Part shown: positions 52,413 to 63,218 of the stretch, in pieces | Position numbering within the stretch: position 1 is the stretch's first letter | Layout: the number at the start of each line of letters is the position of its first letter | From: Proteus cibi | GTDB taxonomy: Bacteria; Pseudomonadota; Gammaproteobacteria; Enterobacterales; Enterobacteriaceae | Assembly (NCBI RefSeq): GCF_003144405.1 | Contig: NZ_PENW01000005.1 | Location: 123,866 to 187,865 of the forward strand | Length of the DNA: 64,000 nt | Direction of reading: 5' to 3' | Program-made: the position numbers and the translations under genes | The notes under the pieces: generated by a model | What the model saw: the letters and a program-made list of their open reading frames with translations, nothing else | What the model was told of the DNA's origin: nothing | Database searches by the model: none

Positions 52413-53900
52413 ATGGATAAACCCGCTCAAGTCGGTTTATTACAACAGCCTAAACCATTCTTTATGATTTTCTTTGTAGAATTGTGGGAACGTTTTGGTT
52501 ACTACGGCGTACAAGGTATTCTTGCCGTCTATTTTGTGAGTAAACTTGGCTTCTCCCAAGAACAGGCTTTCATTACTTTTGGTGCATTCTCTGCACTGGT
52601 TTATGGGCTTATTTCTATTGGTGGTTATGTTGGTGACCATTTATTAGGAACAAAACGAACAATTGTTTTAGGTGCTATTGTCTTGGCTATCGGTTATTTC
52701 ATGACTGGTATGTCAATCATGTATCCTAATTTAATTTTCTACGCATTAGGAACTATCGCAGTCGGTAATGGTTTATTTAAAGCCAACCCTGCCAGCCTAT
52801 TAGCAAAATGTTATCCACCTAAAGATCCACGCCTTGATGGTGCATTTACGCTATTTTATATGTCGATTAATATCGGCTCACTAATTTCTTTATCTATCGC
52901 CCCTGTACTTGCTGAACGCTACGGATATGCCCTGACTTATAATATCTGTGGTATTGGCTTGATCATGGCGTTATTAGTTTATTTCTTCTGTCGTAAAATG
53001 GTTGCCAATATTGGTTCTGAACCAGACCATTTACCAATGAGCTTTAATAAACTGTTATTAGTTATTGCCGGCTCCATTGCGATGGTATTTGTTTGTGCAT
53101 GGTTACTGCACAATGTGATGATTGCAAATATCGTTTTAGTCAGCCTGTCTATTATTGTTGTCTTCATTTATTTCCGTGAAGCTTTTAAACAAAAAGACAG
53201 AGTGGCTCGTAATAAAATGTATGTTGCATTTGTTCTGATGTTAGAAGCTGTTGTTTTCTACATCCTGTATGCTCAGATGCCAACTTCACTGAACTTCTTT
53301 GCGATTCATAACGTTCATCACACGCTTTTAGGCTTTGATATTAACCCTGTCAGCTTCCAAGCACTAAACCCATTTTGGATCATTGTTGCTAGCCCAATCC
53401 TTGCTATCGCTTACAGCCATTTTGGCGCGAAAGGCAAAGACTTCTCAATGCCAGCGAAGTTTACCGCAGGTATGCTTCTGTGCTCATTAGGATTCCTTAC
53501 AGCAGCAGCATCAGGTATGTGGTTTGCCGATGCGCAAGGCTTAACATCTCCTTGGTTTATTGTTCTGGTTTACTTATTCCAGAGCTTAGGTGAACTGATG
53601 ATCAGTGCGTTAGGTTTAGCCATGGTTGCTGCGTTCGTACCACAATACATGATGGGCTTTATTTTAGGTATGTGGTTCTTAACACAAGCCACAGCTTATC
53701 TGTTAGGGGGTTATGTCGCGACTTTCACCGCAGCACCAGAAGGTATTACAGATCCACTACAAACATTACCTATTTATACGGATGTATTTGGTAAAATTGG
53801 TATTGTGACCTTAATTGTAGGTATCGTTATGTGGGCGACCGTACCTTTATTAAATCGCATGATGAAAGAAGAAAGCAAAGACGGCAAAGTCACAGGCTAA
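52413..53900 (+). CDS. dtpB: dipeptide/tripeptide:H+ symporter DtpB (POT/PTR family)
   Basis: 495 residues with about 12-14 membrane helices. The PTR2 signatures '[20 protein letters not shown]' and '[13 protein letters not shown]' are present, and the proton-coupling ExxER motif is in 'VELWERF'. Across its length it reads much closer to E. coli DtpB than DtpA (for example '[20 protein letters not shown]', '[17 protein letters not shown]'). It imports di- and tripeptides by proton symport. It has its own terminator and stands alone. Confidence 0.92.
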   Translation: MDKPAQVGLLQQPKPFFMIFFVELWERFGYYGVQGILAVYFVSKLGFSQEQAFITFGAFSALVYGLISIGGYVGDHLLGTKRTIVLGAIVLAIGYFMTGMSIMYPNLIFYALGTIAVGNGLFKANPASLLAKCYPPKDPRLDGAFTLFYMSINIGSLISLSIAPVLAERYGYALTYNICGIGLIMALLVYFFCRKMVANIGSEPDHLPMSFNKLLLVIAGSIAMVFVCAWLLHNVMIANIVLVSLSIIVVFIYFREAFKQKDRVARNKMYVAFVLMLEAVVFYILYAQMPTSLNFFAIHNVHHTLLGFDINPVSFQALNPFWIIVASPILAIAYSHFGAKGKDFSMPAKFTAGMLLCSLGFLTAAASGMWFADAQGLTSPWFIVLVYLFQSLGELMISALGLAMVAAFVPQYMMGFILGMWFLTQATAYLLGGYVATFTAAPEGITDPLQTLPIYTDVFGKIGIVTLIVGIVMWATVPLLNRMMKEESKDGKVTG

Positions 53901-53928
53901 TCTTCCAATCAATATATTGCTTGATGTA

Positions 53929-53957
53929 AGCGTCTATTTATTAATAGGCGCTTTTTT
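53929..53957 (+). terminator. terminator of dtpB
   Basis: AGCG-T-CTATT (53929-53938) pairs with AATAG-G-CGCT (53943-53952) with one mismatch, followed by a T run. Confidence 0.8.
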
Positions 53958-54086
53958 ATATCTGCATGCTCTCAAATATCCTATTAGCGAGATATCGCTA
54001 ATCATGACTTAATGTATTGCTTATCTACGTATCTCATCGTCATCATCATCACCAAACTGACTGAGCGCGTTTTACCAGATACAAAA

Positions 54087-54109
54087 AAACCCGCCAAATA
54101 AGCGGGTTT
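54087..54109. terminator. terminator of fbaA
   Basis: AAACCCGC (54087-54094) pairs with GCGGGTTT (54102-54109). Read on the minus strand, a T run follows; it lies 26 bp after the fbaA stop. Confidence 0.85.
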
Positions 54110-54134
54110 AAATTAATCATTAAGAATGATCTAA

Positions 54135-55214
54135 TTACAGTACATCAACTGAGTTCAGTTCTTTAAATGCTTGCTCTAAACGAACAACCATTGATGATTG
54201 TGCGTGACGTAACCAGTTACGTGGATCGTAGTATTTCTTGTTAGGTTTATCAGCACCTTCTGGGTTACCTAACTGACCTTGCAGATAGCCTTCGTTCTTT
54301 TTATAGAACTGTAAAATACCATCCCAAGTTGCCCACTGAGTATCTGTATCGATATTCATTTTGATAACACCATAGCCAACAGCTTCTTTGATTTCTTCTG
54401 CTGAAGAACCTGAGCCGCCGTGGAAAACGAAATCTAAGCTATTGTGTGGTAGATTGAATTTTTCTGATACGTAGTCTTGTGAGTTACGTAGAATTTTTGG
54501 CGTTAACTGAACGTTACCTGGTTTATAAACACCATGAACGTTACCGAAAGAAGCTGCGATAGTGAAGCGAGGGCTTACTGCGCTTAGTTTTTCGTATGCG
54601 TAAGCAACATCTTCTGGTTGAGTATAAAGCGCAGAGCTATCCATACCCGTGTTATCAACACCGTCTTCTTCACCACCTGTACAACCTAATTCGATTTCTA
54701 AAGTCATATCGATTTTAGCCATACGCGCTAAATATTTAGCACAGATTTCAATGTTTTCTTCTAACGATTCTTCAGATAAGTCAATCATATGAGAAGAGAA
54801 CAGTGGTTTGCCTGTTTTAGCGTAGTGTTTTTCACCCGCATCTAACAGACCATCAATCCATGGTAATAGTTTTTTCGCACAGTGGTCAGTATGCAGAATA
54901 ACAGGCACACCATAATATTCAGCCATTTGATGCACATGATGAGCACCAGAAATTGCGCCTAAAATAGCAGCTTGCTGTGGTACATCAGATTTAAGACCTT
55001 TACCTGCGATAAATGCAGCACCACCGTTAGAGAACTGTACAATAACAGGAGAACGAACTTTCGCAGCAGCTTCTAACACAGCATTGATTGAGTCAGTACC
55101 TACACAGTTAACCGCAGGCAGAGCAAATTTGTTTTCTTTTGCTACTGCAAATACTTTTTGTACATCATCACCCGTGATGACACCCGGTTTCACGAAATCA
55201 AAAACTTTAGACAT
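54135..55214 (-). CDS. fbaA: class II fructose-bisphosphate aldolase
   Basis: 359 residues, same as E. coli FbaA. The zinc site residues are in 'VILHTDHCAKKLLPWIDGLL' and 'FGNVHGVY', and the phosphate-binding part is in 'DFVFHGGSGSS'. 'LEIELGCTGGEEDGVDN' is the class II loop. It cleaves fructose 1,6-bisphosphate to DHAP and glyceraldehyde 3-phosphate. It lies 63 bp downstream of pgk in the conserved epd-pgk-fbaA operon. AGGATC precedes the ATG. Confidence 0.97.
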   Translation of the reverse strand: MSKVFDFVKPGVITGDDVQKVFAVAKENKFALPAVNCVGTDSINAVLEAAAKVRSPVIVQFSNGGAAFIAGKGLKSDVPQQAAILGAISGAHHVHQMAEYYGVPVILHTDHCAKKLLPWIDGLLDAGEKHYAKTGKPLFSSHMIDLSEESLEENIEICAKYLARMAKIDMTLEIELGCTGGEEDGVDNTGMDSSALYTQPEDVAYAYEKLSAVSPRFTIAASFGNVHGVYKPGNVQLTPKILRNSQDYVSEKFNLPHNSLDFVFHGGSGSSAEEIKEAVGYGVIKMNIDTDTQWATWDGILQFYKKNEGYLQGQLGNPEGADKPNKKYYDPRNWLRHAQSSMVVRLEQAFKELNSVDVL

Positions 55215-55277
55215 GTAATAAGATCCTATATTTGGAACAGGTAGAAAATGACTTTCTACCTGTATGAGCTGACTTAA

Positions 55278-56441
55278 TTACTGTTTAGCGCGTTCTTCTA
55301 ACATTGCAACAGCAGGAAGTTTTTTGCCTTCAACGAACTCTAAGAAAGCACCACCACCGGTTGAAATGTAAGAGATTTTGTCTGCGATATCAAATAAATC
55401 AATAGCAGCCAGCGTATCACCACCCCCTGCGATAGAGAATGCTTCACTCTCTGCGATTGCATTAGCGATGATTTCTGTACCTTTACGGAAGTTAGGGAAT
55501 TCAAACACACCGACTGGACCATTCCACAGGATAGTTTTCGCGTTTTTCAAGATCTCTGCTAAACGTTCTGCTGTCACATCACCGATATCCAGTACTTGTT
55601 CATCGTCTTTGATGTCACTTGCTGATTTTAAAACAGCATCTGCAGTTTCAGAGAATTCAGTTGCAACACGCACATCGCTTGGTACAGGAATATCACATTT
55701 TTCCATCAGCTTTTTAGCATCATCAACAAGGTCTGCTTCATACAAAGAGCGACCTACTGGATGGCCTTCTGCTGCGATAAAGGTATTTGCGATACCACCA
55801 CCAACGATCAATTGGTCAGCAATTTTTGATAAAGAATCTAATACTGTCAGTTTAGTTGAAACTTTAGAACCGCCAACAATTGCAACCATTGGGCGAGCGG
55901 GTTTATCTAATGCTTTACCTAATGCTTCAAGCTCTGCTGATAACAGTGGACCCGCGCAAGCAACTTGTGCAAACTTAGCAACGCCATGAGTTGACGCTTG
56001 AGCACGGTGAGCCGTACCGAATGCATCCATAACGAAAACATCACATAATGCAGCGTATTGTTTAGACAGCGTTTCGTCGTCTTTCTTTTCGCCTTTGTTA
56101 AAGCGAACGTTCTCAAGAACAACTAATTCACCTGCATTAACTTCAACACCATTTAAATAGTCTTTAGCAAGGCTAACTGGTGCAGTTAATTTATCTTTCA
56201 GATAGTCAACAACTGGTTTTAAAGAGAACTCTTCGTTGTACTCACCTTCAGTAGGACGACCTAAGTGAGAAGTTACCATCACTTTAGCGCCTTGTTTTAA
56301 CGCGGCTTCAATTGTTGGTAAAGACGCACGGATACGCGCATCTGAAGTCACTTTACCATCTTTAACTGGAACGTTCAGGTCAGCACGGATAAGAACTCGT
56401 TTACCCGCTAGGTCTAAATCGGTCATCTTAATTACAGACAT
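55278..56441 (-). CDS. pgk: phosphoglycerate kinase
   Basis: 387 residues from ATG 56441, with AGGA upstream; the 5-codon longer frame is not needed. '[20 protein letters not shown]' and '[20 protein letters not shown]' form the substrate-binding N-domain. '[12 protein letters not shown]' and '[11 protein letters not shown]' with '[12 protein letters not shown]' form the nucleotide-binding C-domain. It transfers phosphate from 1,3-bisphosphoglycerate to ADP in glycolysis. It is part of the epd-pgk-fbaA operon. Confidence 0.97.
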   Translation of the reverse strand: MSVIKMTDLDLAGKRVLIRADLNVPVKDGKVTSDARIRASLPTIEAALKQGAKVMVTSHLGRPTEGEYNEEFSLKPVVDYLKDKLTAPVSLAKDYLNGVEVNAGELVVLENVRFNKGEKKDDETLSKQYAALCDVFVMDAFGTAHRAQASTHGVAKFAQVACAGPLLSAELEALGKALDKPARPMVAIVGGSKVSTKLTVLDSLSKIADQLIVGGGIANTFIAAEGHPVGRSLYEADLVDDAKKLMEKCDIPVPSDVRVATEFSETADAVLKSASDIKDDEQVLDIGDVTAERLAEILKNAKTILWNGPVGVFEFPNFRKGTEIIANAIAESEAFSIAGGGDTLAAIDLFDIADKISYISTGGGAFLEFVEGKKLPAVAMLEERAKQ

Positions 56442-56528
56442 GATGAATCCTCTCATTGATTCTCTAAAATTTAGTAATCTTCTGTTCAGTGCCTTGTATT
56501 ATTACGCAACACCGTCATTAAAACATGA

Positions 56529-57548
56529 TTATTTAAAACCAGTTGTAGCCATTGCTAACGTTGTATCAAGCATTCTGTTAGCAAAGCCCCATTCATTATC
56601 ACACCAGACTAATGTCTTTATCAGGTGTTGCCCACTGACTCGTGTTTGTGTGCCATCAACGATTGCACTATGAGGGTCGTGGTTAAAATCAGTTGAGACT
56701 AATGGCAATTCTGTGTAATCCACTATACCACGAAATGCGCCAGTTGCTGATTTTTGAATTAACTGATTGACATCTAACACATTTACAGCCGTTTTTACAG
56801 TGACACTTAAATCAATTGCTGTCACATTAATTGTAGGAACTCGTACAGAAATTGCTTCAAAATGATCCTTAAATTTCGGGAAAATTCGAGTAATTCCTGC
56901 TGCCAGTTTCGTATCAACAGGAATGATAGATTGTCCTGCGGCACGAGTACGGCGTAAATCCTTATGGTATGCATCAATCACGGGTTGATCGTTCATGGCT
57001 GCATGGATGGTGGTGACTGTTCCTGATTCTATATTAAACGCATCATCCATCATTTTAATGATAGGGATAATGCAATTTGTTGTACAAGATGCGTTTGAAA
57101 CAATCCGGTGCTCTTTTTTAAGTTCGTGTTGATTCACACCAAAAACGACAGTTGCATCTAAATCAGTTGTACCCGGATGAGAAAAAAGCACTTTTTTTGC
57201 ACCTTGTGCAATATGCTCTTCGCCATCAGCACGGGAACCATAAGCACCACTACAATCAAGTACGACATCAATACCAAGTTCACCCCAAGGTAAATCAGTA
57301 ATATCAGCGTGATGGAATAAACGAATAGTATCATCACCCACTTGCAATAAATCATTATTAATTCGTACATCCCAAGCAAAACGCCCGTGGCTAGAGTCAT
57401 ACTTGAGAAGATGCCCAATACCTTGTGCATCAGCCAATTCATTTATTGCAATAACCGTTATTTCAGCGCGTTTACCTGATTCATAAAGCGCTCTTAACAC
57501 ATTACGCCCTATACGACCAAAACCGTTAATAGCGACTCTGATTGTCAT
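56529..57548 (-). CDS. epd: D-erythrose-4-phosphate dehydrogenase
   Basis: 339 residues from ATG 57548 (AAGGAAG upstream), the length of E. coli Epd; the longer frame to 57656 is an extension into the tktA spacer. '[20 protein letters not shown]' is the NAD-binding start and '[12 protein letters not shown]' holds the catalytic cysteine. It oxidises erythrose 4-phosphate for pyridoxal 5'-phosphate synthesis. Its neighbours tktA and pgk fit the conserved order; tktA supplies erythrose 4-phosphate metabolism. Confidence 0.95.
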   Translation of the reverse strand: MTIRVAINGFGRIGRNVLRALYESGKRAEITVIAINELADAQGIGHLLKYDSSHGRFAWDVRINNDLLQVGDDTIRLFHHADITDLPWGELGIDVVLDCSGAYGSRADGEEHIAQGAKKVLFSHPGTTDLDATVVFGVNQHELKKEHRIVSNASCTTNCIIPIIKMMDDAFNIESGTVTTIHAAMNDQPVIDAYHKDLRRTRAAGQSIIPVDTKLAAGITRIFPKFKDHFEAISVRVPTINVTAIDLSVTVKTAVNVLDVNQLIQKSATGAFRGIVDYTELPLVSTDFNHDPHSAIVDGTQTRVSGQHLIKTLVWCDNEWGFANRMLDTTLAMATTGFK

Positions 57549-57750
57549 GTGACTTCCTTGATAACTAGTGATTTGCAACCGCTTAGAATAATAGAGCAAG
57601 ATACTAATCAACAACGATAAATCAAGTAAATCTAGAAATTGTGCAGTCACCGACATTTTAGGTGTAACTGAAACGGTTCAGCTTATTGATAATCAGATTA
57701 CGAGAAATGAGAGAAGATCGCAATAGTAAACAAAGATGGAAGGATAAAAA

Positions 57751-57790
57751 AAGAGCACATCTGAGAAATTCTTCCCAAAAATGTGCTCTT
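57751..57790 (-). terminator. terminator of tktA
   Basis: AAGAGCACAT (57751-57760) pairs perfectly with ATGTGCTCTT (57781-57790) across a 20-nt loop. Read on the minus strand, a T run follows. It lies 16 bp after the tktA stop. Confidence 0.8.
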
Positions 57791-57805
57791 GTTAACATTT
57801 ATTGA

Positions 57806-59800
57806 TTATTTAAGTAAAGATTTTGCCTGTGTAACCACATTTTCAACAGTAAAACCAAACTCTTCAAATAATTCGTTTGCAGGCGCTGATTCACCGAAGC
57901 TACGCATACCTACAATCGCACCCTCTAAACCAACATATTTGAACCAGTAGTCAGCAATACCGGCTTCGATAGCAACACGAGCTTTCACTGATGCTGGCAA
58001 TACTGCTTCACGGTAATCTGCATCTTGCTTATCAAATGCATCTGTTGCAGGCATAGAAACAACACGTACTTTACGGCCTTCAGCTGTCAGTTGTTCATAA
58101 GCACTAACGGCTAATTCAACTTCAGAACCTGTGGCAATAAAGATTAATTCTGGCGTACCCGCACAATCTTTCAGGATGTAACCACCCTTTTCGATGTTTG
58201 CTAGTTGCTCAGGAGTACGTGGTTGTTGTGCAAGATTTTGACGAGAGAAGATCAGTGCTGTTGGACCATCTTTACGATCAATTGCATATTTCCATGCAAC
58301 CGCTGATTCAACTTGGTCACATGGACGCCATGTGCTCACGTTTGGAGTAACACGCAGGCTTGCCATTTGCTCAACGGGTTGGTGAGTTGGACCATCTTCA
58401 CCCAGACCAATAGAGTCATGAGTATAGACAAAAATACTGCGGATCTTCATCAATGCAGCCATACGCACAGCATTACGTGCATATTCCATAAACATCAGGA
58501 AAGTAGCGCCATAAGGAACAAAACCGCCGTGTAATGCAATACCATTCATGATTGCAGACATACCGAATTCACGCACACCGTAATGGATGTAGTTACCCGC
58601 TTTGTCTTCGTTCAGCGCTTTAGAACCAGACCACATAGTCAGGTTACTTGGTGCTAAGTCCGCAGATCCCCCCATGAATTCTGGTAATACTTTACCGAAT
58701 GCTTCTAATGCATTTTGAGACGCTTTGCGACTTGCAATGCTTGAAGGGTTTTGTTGCAGATTTTCAATAAATGCTTTGGAATCTTTTTCCCAATTAGCAG
58801 GTAATTCACCAGAAATACGACGTTTGAATTCAGCCGCTAATTCAGGGAACTGCGCTGCGTATGCAGCAAATTTAGCATCCCATGCTGCTTCTTTTGCTTT
58901 ACCTGCTTCTTTCGCATCCCACTCTTTATAAATTTCTTGTGGAATTTCGAATGCACCGTATTCCCAACCTAACGCTTTACGTGTTTCAGCGATTTCTGCA
59001 TCACCTAATGGGGAACCGTGAGAATCGGCAGTACCTGCTTTATGTGGAGAACCAAAACCGATAGTGGTTTTACAAATCAGCAGTGATGGTTTGTCTGTAA
59101 CTTGTTTTGCGGCTTCAACAGCGGCTTTAATGCTTGCTGCATCATGGCCATCAATGCCACTGATGACATGCCAACCATAAGCATCGAAACGTTCTGCTGT
59201 GTTATCAGTAAACCAACCATGCACTTGACCATCAATAGAGATGCCATTGTCATCATAGAATGCAATCAGTTTACCTAACTGTAATGTTCCCGCTAAAGAA
59301 CACACTTCGTGAGAGATACCTTCCATCATACAACCATCACCCATAAAGGCGTAGGTGTAGTGGTCAACAATATCATGACCAGGGCGGTTAAATTGAGCCG
59401 CTAATGTACGTTCTGCAATTGCAAAACCCACTGCGTTTGCAATACCTTGACCTAAAGGACCCGTTGTTGTTTCAACACCCGCGGTATAACCATATTCTGG
59501 GTGACCTGGTGTTTTAGAATGCAATTGACGGAAGTTTTTCAGATCATCTAAAGAAACGTCATAACCAGACAGATGCAGTAAGCTGTAAATTAGCATTGAA
59601 GCATGACCATTCGATAAAACGAAACGGTCACGATCAGCCCAGTTAGGGTTAGTTGGGTTATGATTTAAAAAATCACGCCATAATACTTCTGCAATATCAG
59701 CCATACCCATAGGGGCGCCAGGGTGTCCTGATTTCGCTTTTTGCACAGCATCCATACTTAAAAAACGGATCGCATTAGCAAGGGTTTTACGAGTGGTCAT
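57806..59800 (-). CDS. tktA: transketolase
   Basis: 664 residues. The thiamine diphosphate site '[18 protein letters not shown]' and '[12 protein letters not shown]', and the transketolase motif '[20 protein letters not shown]' (with catalytic His) are present. N-terminal '[20 protein letters not shown]' is typical. It moves two-carbon units between sugar phosphates in the pentose phosphate pathway. GGAGTAG precedes the ATG. It has a separate terminator from epd. Confidence 0.96.
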   Translation of the reverse strand: MTTRKTLANAIRFLSMDAVQKAKSGHPGAPMGMADIAEVLWRDFLNHNPTNPNWADRDRFVLSNGHASMLIYSLLHLSGYDVSLDDLKNFRQLHSKTPGHPEYGYTAGVETTTGPLGQGIANAVGFAIAERTLAAQFNRPGHDIVDHYTYAFMGDGCMMEGISHEVCSLAGTLQLGKLIAFYDDNGISIDGQVHGWFTDNTAERFDAYGWHVISGIDGHDAASIKAAVEAAKQVTDKPSLLICKTTIGFGSPHKAGTADSHGSPLGDAEIAETRKALGWEYGAFEIPQEIYKEWDAKEAGKAKEAAWDAKFAAYAAQFPELAAEFKRRISGELPANWEKDSKAFIENLQQNPSSIASRKASQNALEAFGKVLPEFMGGSADLAPSNLTMWSGSKALNEDKAGNYIHYGVREFGMSAIMNGIALHGGFVPYGATFLMFMEYARNAVRMAALMKIRSIFVYTHDSIGLGEDGPTHQPVEQMASLRVTPNVSTWRPCDQVESAVAWKYAIDRKDGPTALIFSRQNLAQQPRTPEQLANIEKGGYILKDCAGTPELIFIATGSEVELAVSAYEQLTAEGRKVRVVSMPATDAFDKQDADYREAVLPASVKARVAIEAGIADYWFKYVGLEGAIVGMRSFGESAPANELFEEFGFTVENVVTQAKSLLK

Positions 59801-60316
59801 TTTCTACTCCAAGTCGGATAAAAAGCATCTAGATAGCTGATTCTCTCAATGCAGGCAAAAAACCGCAATATAAAAAATCCACAAAGGTGGCTATCGTAAT
59901 TAGCATAAAGCAATAATTCTTTGATTCGCACGGCATTTTTTACAATCAAAGCGGAAAATAACATTACACCATCGCATTGTTGCGCAACAAAAAGCAAAAA
60001 AGACAACAGGTTGCGCAATTGAGAAGCGTGCTATTAAACCTTAGCTTGATATAACTAATCAAGATAAAATTTCATTGCTGTTTTATCCATCAAATCAAAT
60101 AAATACCGTATTTGTTTTAATTATAGCCTAATAACTGACTAGACTTGTTACAAGGACGTAGAATTATAAGAGTTTAAAAAAGATAAAAAGCAGATAATTC
60201 ACTGATTCAGTAATAAAAATCCTATTTACATCATATATAAATAAAAGGAAAACATCGCGTAACACAGTTGTTACTCCTTTTATAAAAAATAATTTATTTA
60301 TATATTCTATTTATTT
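59801..60316. other. tktA upstream region and spacer to the immunity-type genes
   Basis: About 515 bp without a credible gene. It holds the tktA promoter region and the paired TTGCGCAA sites described separately. The part near 60170-60310 is AT-rich and featureless. Confidence 0.4.
59980..60018. promoter_or_regulatory. paired TTGCGCAA palindromes upstream of tktA
   Basis: TTGCGCAA occurs at 59980-59987 and again at 60011-60018, 31 bp centre to centre (about three helical turns), ~180-220 bp upstream of the tktA start. The first is within the longer GTTGCGCAAC-type palindrome. Two identical perfect palindromes on one DNA face suggest a cooperative dimer-binding site; the protein is unknown. 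Confidence 0.45.
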
Positions 60317-61297
60317 TTAATTAATTTTAGATAAGTAATATTCTAAGTGTAAATCCTTAAAATCTTCTTTTCTGACAAAAAAATGCAAATCAATAATTGA
60401 TTTAAATAATAGAAAAAATTTTAAATTATCTCTTCTACAAAAAACTTTTAATTTTAAAATCTCATCCGGATTATTTTTCAAAATGTAATAGTTATAATTC
60501 ATGATGATCATTTTAGATACAAAGACATTAAGTGCTGATTGATCTTTACTTAAGAAGCTGACTAATATTTCAAATATTTTATTCGTGTCGTTTTGATACG
60601 TTTTGATAAATTTTTCGGGTGATAGATAAATTAAATATTGATCTTCTAGTGTAAAAATAAAATTTTCATCTTCCTCTAAAAGAAAGTTAATGATCTCTAT
60701 TTGTTGTTGTTTGATTATATTTAAATCTTCGTGACTATTTTTCTTTGTATATTGATAAATAAGGTCGTGCGTTAAGTTGATTAAAGAGCCAACATTCATC
60801 GTTTTATCTGTTGAATAACAAAAGTAAAGTTGATTACGCTTAACCATAAAATAATGGTAATAAAAATCAGCAAATCCCATATCATAGAATAAATAGTTAA
60901 TAAGCTCCGTTTTATAGGTATTCTCTTTTTCTTCACCTAAAAAAGAAAGATCCGATTTTAGTTGCGAAATAATATAAGCAGAAACTAAGTTTTTATCATA
61001 AAAACTTTCATTTCTATTTATCGATAATACATTGGGGAGAATTTTTAAAAAAGAAAAGAATCTATAATAATTTTGATCGTAAGGATCAACACTAATGACA
61101 TCATCAACTTTTTGTGAATTAAAAAGTTCGTTCCACCATGAAAGATAAAGTGCGGGATTATTTTTTAATCTTACCGAAATAATTTCATCCAATTCGCCCT
61201 CCCAAGGCTGTAAAAATAAAATATCATGTTCAAAAGGAAGCGCTCTTGGATTAAATAATTTTCTTAATTTATATTGATAAATTTTAGTGATATCCAT
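60317..61297 (-). CDS. unknown protein of the immunity-type cluster (326 residues)
   Basis: A hydrophilic, AT-rich-coded protein with many Tyr, Phe, Asn and Lys ('YYHYFMVKRNQLYFCYSTDK'). It has no signal peptide or clear membrane segment. I recognise no domain. It is the last gene of a minus-strand run of small genes that includes SUKH and Imm22-like immunity proteins, so it may be an immunity protein or a co-acquired accessory gene. Coding composition is more AT-rich than tktA next to it, in line with horizontal acquisition. Confidence 0.6.
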   Translation of the reverse strand: MDITKIYQYKLRKLFNPRALPFEHDILFLQPWEGELDEIISVRLKNNPALYLSWWNELFNSQKVDDVISVDPYDQNYYRFFSFLKILPNVLSINRNESFYDKNLVSAYIISQLKSDLSFLGEEKENTYKTELINYLFYDMGFADFYYHYFMVKRNQLYFCYSTDKTMNVGSLINLTHDLIYQYTKKNSHEDLNIIKQQQIEIINFLLEEDENFIFTLEDQYLIYLSPEKFIKTYQNDTNKIFEILVSFLSKDQSALNVFVSKMIIMNYNYYILKNNPDEILKLKVFCRRDNLKFFLLFKSIIDLHFFVRKEDFKDLHLEYYLSKIN

Positions 61298-61346
61298 TTC
61301 TTTACGTCCTTATATTATTATAACTCTTTTTTAAAAATGATTAAAT

Positions 61347-61799
61347 TCAAAGGGTTATTATTTTATTATGGTAGATCCCTACTGGCCAATATCCTTGATA
61401 GTAGATATTAACAATATTTTTCCAGTTGTCTCCAAGGGAAAAGTATTTTTCTGATAAGTATTGCCGAAATGCGTAACTAATCGCATTTTTAGCTGCAATA
61501 TTGAAATCATGGGCATCATATTGAAATGGGGCACGTGGAATATTTTTCACACTATCCATCACACAACGCGTTATTTTTATACGTTGTTCTATTAATGCCT
61601 TAGGCAGAGTTTGCTTTGTATAAAAAGGATCATCTTGAGTTGGTGAGGTAGGTAACCATATAAAATCTAACTCAGAAAGCAATAAACGCTCCAGATCTGA
61701 AAATAAAATCACATTATCAGCCTGTAAGTCAGCTTTCCCCATATTAGAGAAAAAAGCGGTGTTCTGTATTTTGTGTTGTACTTCGTCAAAAAAGATCAT
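61347..61799 (-). CDS. unknown small protein of the immunity-type cluster
   Basis: 150 residues from ATG 61799; the frame extends nine codons to 61826 and neither start has a strong RBS. It starts 'MIFFDEVQHKIQNTAFFSNM' and contains 'ERLLLSELDFIWLPTSPTQD', 'AISYAFRQYLSEKYF' and 'NIYYQGYWPVGIYHN'. Soluble, acidic to neutral, no family recognised. Its place between immunity-type genes suggests the same role. Confidence 0.6.
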   Translation of the reverse strand: MIFFDEVQHKIQNTAFFSNMGKADLQADNVILFSDLERLLLSELDFIWLPTSPTQDDPFYTKQTLPKALIEQRIKITRCVMDSVKNIPRAPFQYDAHDFNIAAKNAISYAFRQYLSEKYFSLGDNWKNIVNIYYQGYWPVGIYHNKIITL

Positions 61800-61958
61800 G
61801 ATTAATCGGCTCAATAAACTCAACATCTATTCTATTGACAGTCACCGTAATATACGGATTTTCAAAATACGAGTCATGATAAAAAAGAATAAATTTCTCT
61901 TAAATTAAGTATTAGTAATAAAACCAAACTTATAAAATGTTATTATTTCTCCTAAGGA

Positions 61959-62288
61959 TCAGTACCAACGCCCCATAGGTGAATTCTCTCTCAGGTTTTT
62001 ATCAATCAATTCTGGCGTAATGATATTTTGTTCAATAACAGGAAGCATGATTTCATCTAGAATTTCGCAATCAATATGACAACCAGTATTATGAAATATA
62101 AGGTTTAGTGCTTCATCAATTAATGCGTGCTCACCCTGTTTTTTCATTTCAAGGATAAACTGAACAATGGCTTGTTTTATCTCTTTATTTTTACTGTATT
62201 CGGCTTGTTCAGTTTCAAATTCTTGATAATAAAAATGGTCGAGCATTTTAGATAGCATACATAAACGTAAATAAAATTCCGTGTTCAT
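61959..62288 (-). CDS. unknown small acidic protein, immunity candidate
   Basis: 109 residues, mostly helical and acidic ('YYQEFETEQAEYSKNKEIKQ', 'GEHALIDEALNLIFHNTGCH'), ending MGRWY. Its ATG overlaps the stop of the next gene upstream by 4 bp (ATGA), so it is translated with it. Small, acidic, soluble proteins in tight pairs are common among immunity proteins. No family is recognised. Confidence 0.6.
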   Translation of the reverse strand: MNTEFYLRLCMLSKMLDHFYYQEFETEQAEYSKNKEIKQAIVQFILEMKKQGEHALIDEALNLIFHNTGCHIDCEILDEIMLPVIEQNIITPELIDKNLRENSPMGRWY

Positions 62289-62638
62289 AATTTGATCCTA
62301 AATATCCCTAATACAATGATTTGATACCGTGAAGGTTGTCTTTCACCAATAGCAAATAAACCCAGCAACTGAATATTCTCTTTTTTTGATTTTTGGATAT
62401 CACACATTACCGATAAACCATCATAGGAATAGCACGTTCCTAGATTTAAGGTGAGTCCTTTAACCTTATTTATTACCTGCTGTTTTATATCTTCATCTAG
62501 ACGATTTAAATCTTTTAATTGCGTTACGCTAACTAACATATCTTCATCATAATAAGGGCATTGAATAAGATGATTTAGTTGATAAAAATCATCTTCAAAA
62601 CCATCATAAATTAGCGTTTTTTTCTTTATATTTTTCAT
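62285..62638 (-). CDS. unknown small protein, immunity candidate
   Basis: 117 residues: 'MKNIKKKTLIYDGFEDDFYQ', 'HLIQCPYYDEDMLVSVTQLK', and a C-terminal strand-rich part 'YQIIVLGIFRIKL'. It starts 1 bp after the SUKH gene stop and overlaps the following gene by 4 bp. No family recognised. The tight spacing makes it part of the same operon. Confidence 0.6.
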   Translation of the reverse strand: MKNIKKKTLIYDGFEDDFYQLNHLIQCPYYDEDMLVSVTQLKDLNRLDEDIKQQVINKVKGLTLNLGTCYSYDGLSVMCDIQKSKKENIQLLGLFAIGERQPSRYQIIVLGIFRIKL

Positions 62639-62639
62639 C

Positions 62640-63185
62640 TTATTCAGGTTTTAGTTGATGCCAAAACGAGGTTGTTTGAGAGGAAGTTAGTTCGATAACT
62701 CTATCTGGTGAAATATCCGTTAAAAATAGTGTCACAACTGCACTAAAAAAAACAAAAAAGTTCGTGGCAATATGTTTAAAACTGTCCATCGGTGTTTCAC
62801 TGGTCATTGCAAAAACATCACCAGTTTGGGTATTCAATAAGATGGTATAAGGATCTGACAGTGCAATAACAATCATATTTTCAGGTCGTTTATCACCAAT
62901 CCACCATTGAGCAAACTCATTGGGGTTATTTAGCATAAAAAGTCTTTCAAGATAATCTTCACCGCAGCCAAAACTGATATTAAATAATGAGAAATTATCT
63001 AAATTATAGAGAGAGATAAAAGAGGAAAAATCATCAGGAAGAGAAAGCATTGATTTTTGTTCTAATGTGTCTAAATCAGCAAGTGGTGTCGCTCTTTTAA
63101 AAAGCACTAAATCAGTAAAATCGTCCCCTAAAGGAGAAAATTTATCTTCTAGCTCTTTTGTGATTTCATCAAGCGTTAATAGCAT
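62640..63185 (-). CDS. SMI1/KNR4 (SUKH)-family protein, probable toxin immunity protein
   Basis: 181 residues. 'TPLADLDTLEQKSMLSLPDD' followed by 'FSSFISLYNLDNFSLFNISF' is the SUKH pattern of an acidic helix and 'LP-D-F-F--YN'. Later 'ENMIVIALSDPYTILLNTQT' with 'GDVFAMT' is the strand-turn part of the fold. SUKH proteins commonly neutralise nuclease and deaminase toxins of CDI, Rhs or T6SS systems. It begins a tight group of three genes. The cognate toxin is not in the window. Confidence 0.75.
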   Translation of the reverse strand: MLLTLDEITKELEDKFSPLGDDFTDLVLFKRATPLADLDTLEQKSMLSLPDDFSSFISLYNLDNFSLFNISFGCGEDYLERLFMLNNPNEFAQWWIGDKRPENMIVIALSDPYTILLNTQTGDVFAMTSETPMDSFKHIATNFFVFFSAVVTLFLTDISPDRVIELTSSQTTSFWHQLKPE

Positions 63186-63218
63186 GATTAGCCCAGACTA
63201 CGTTCATTTTTAACCCCG

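Noticed and set aside
59797..60018. 73-residue frame upstream of tktA
   Set aside because: It overlaps the tktA start and promoter region and has no RBS or recognisable sequence.
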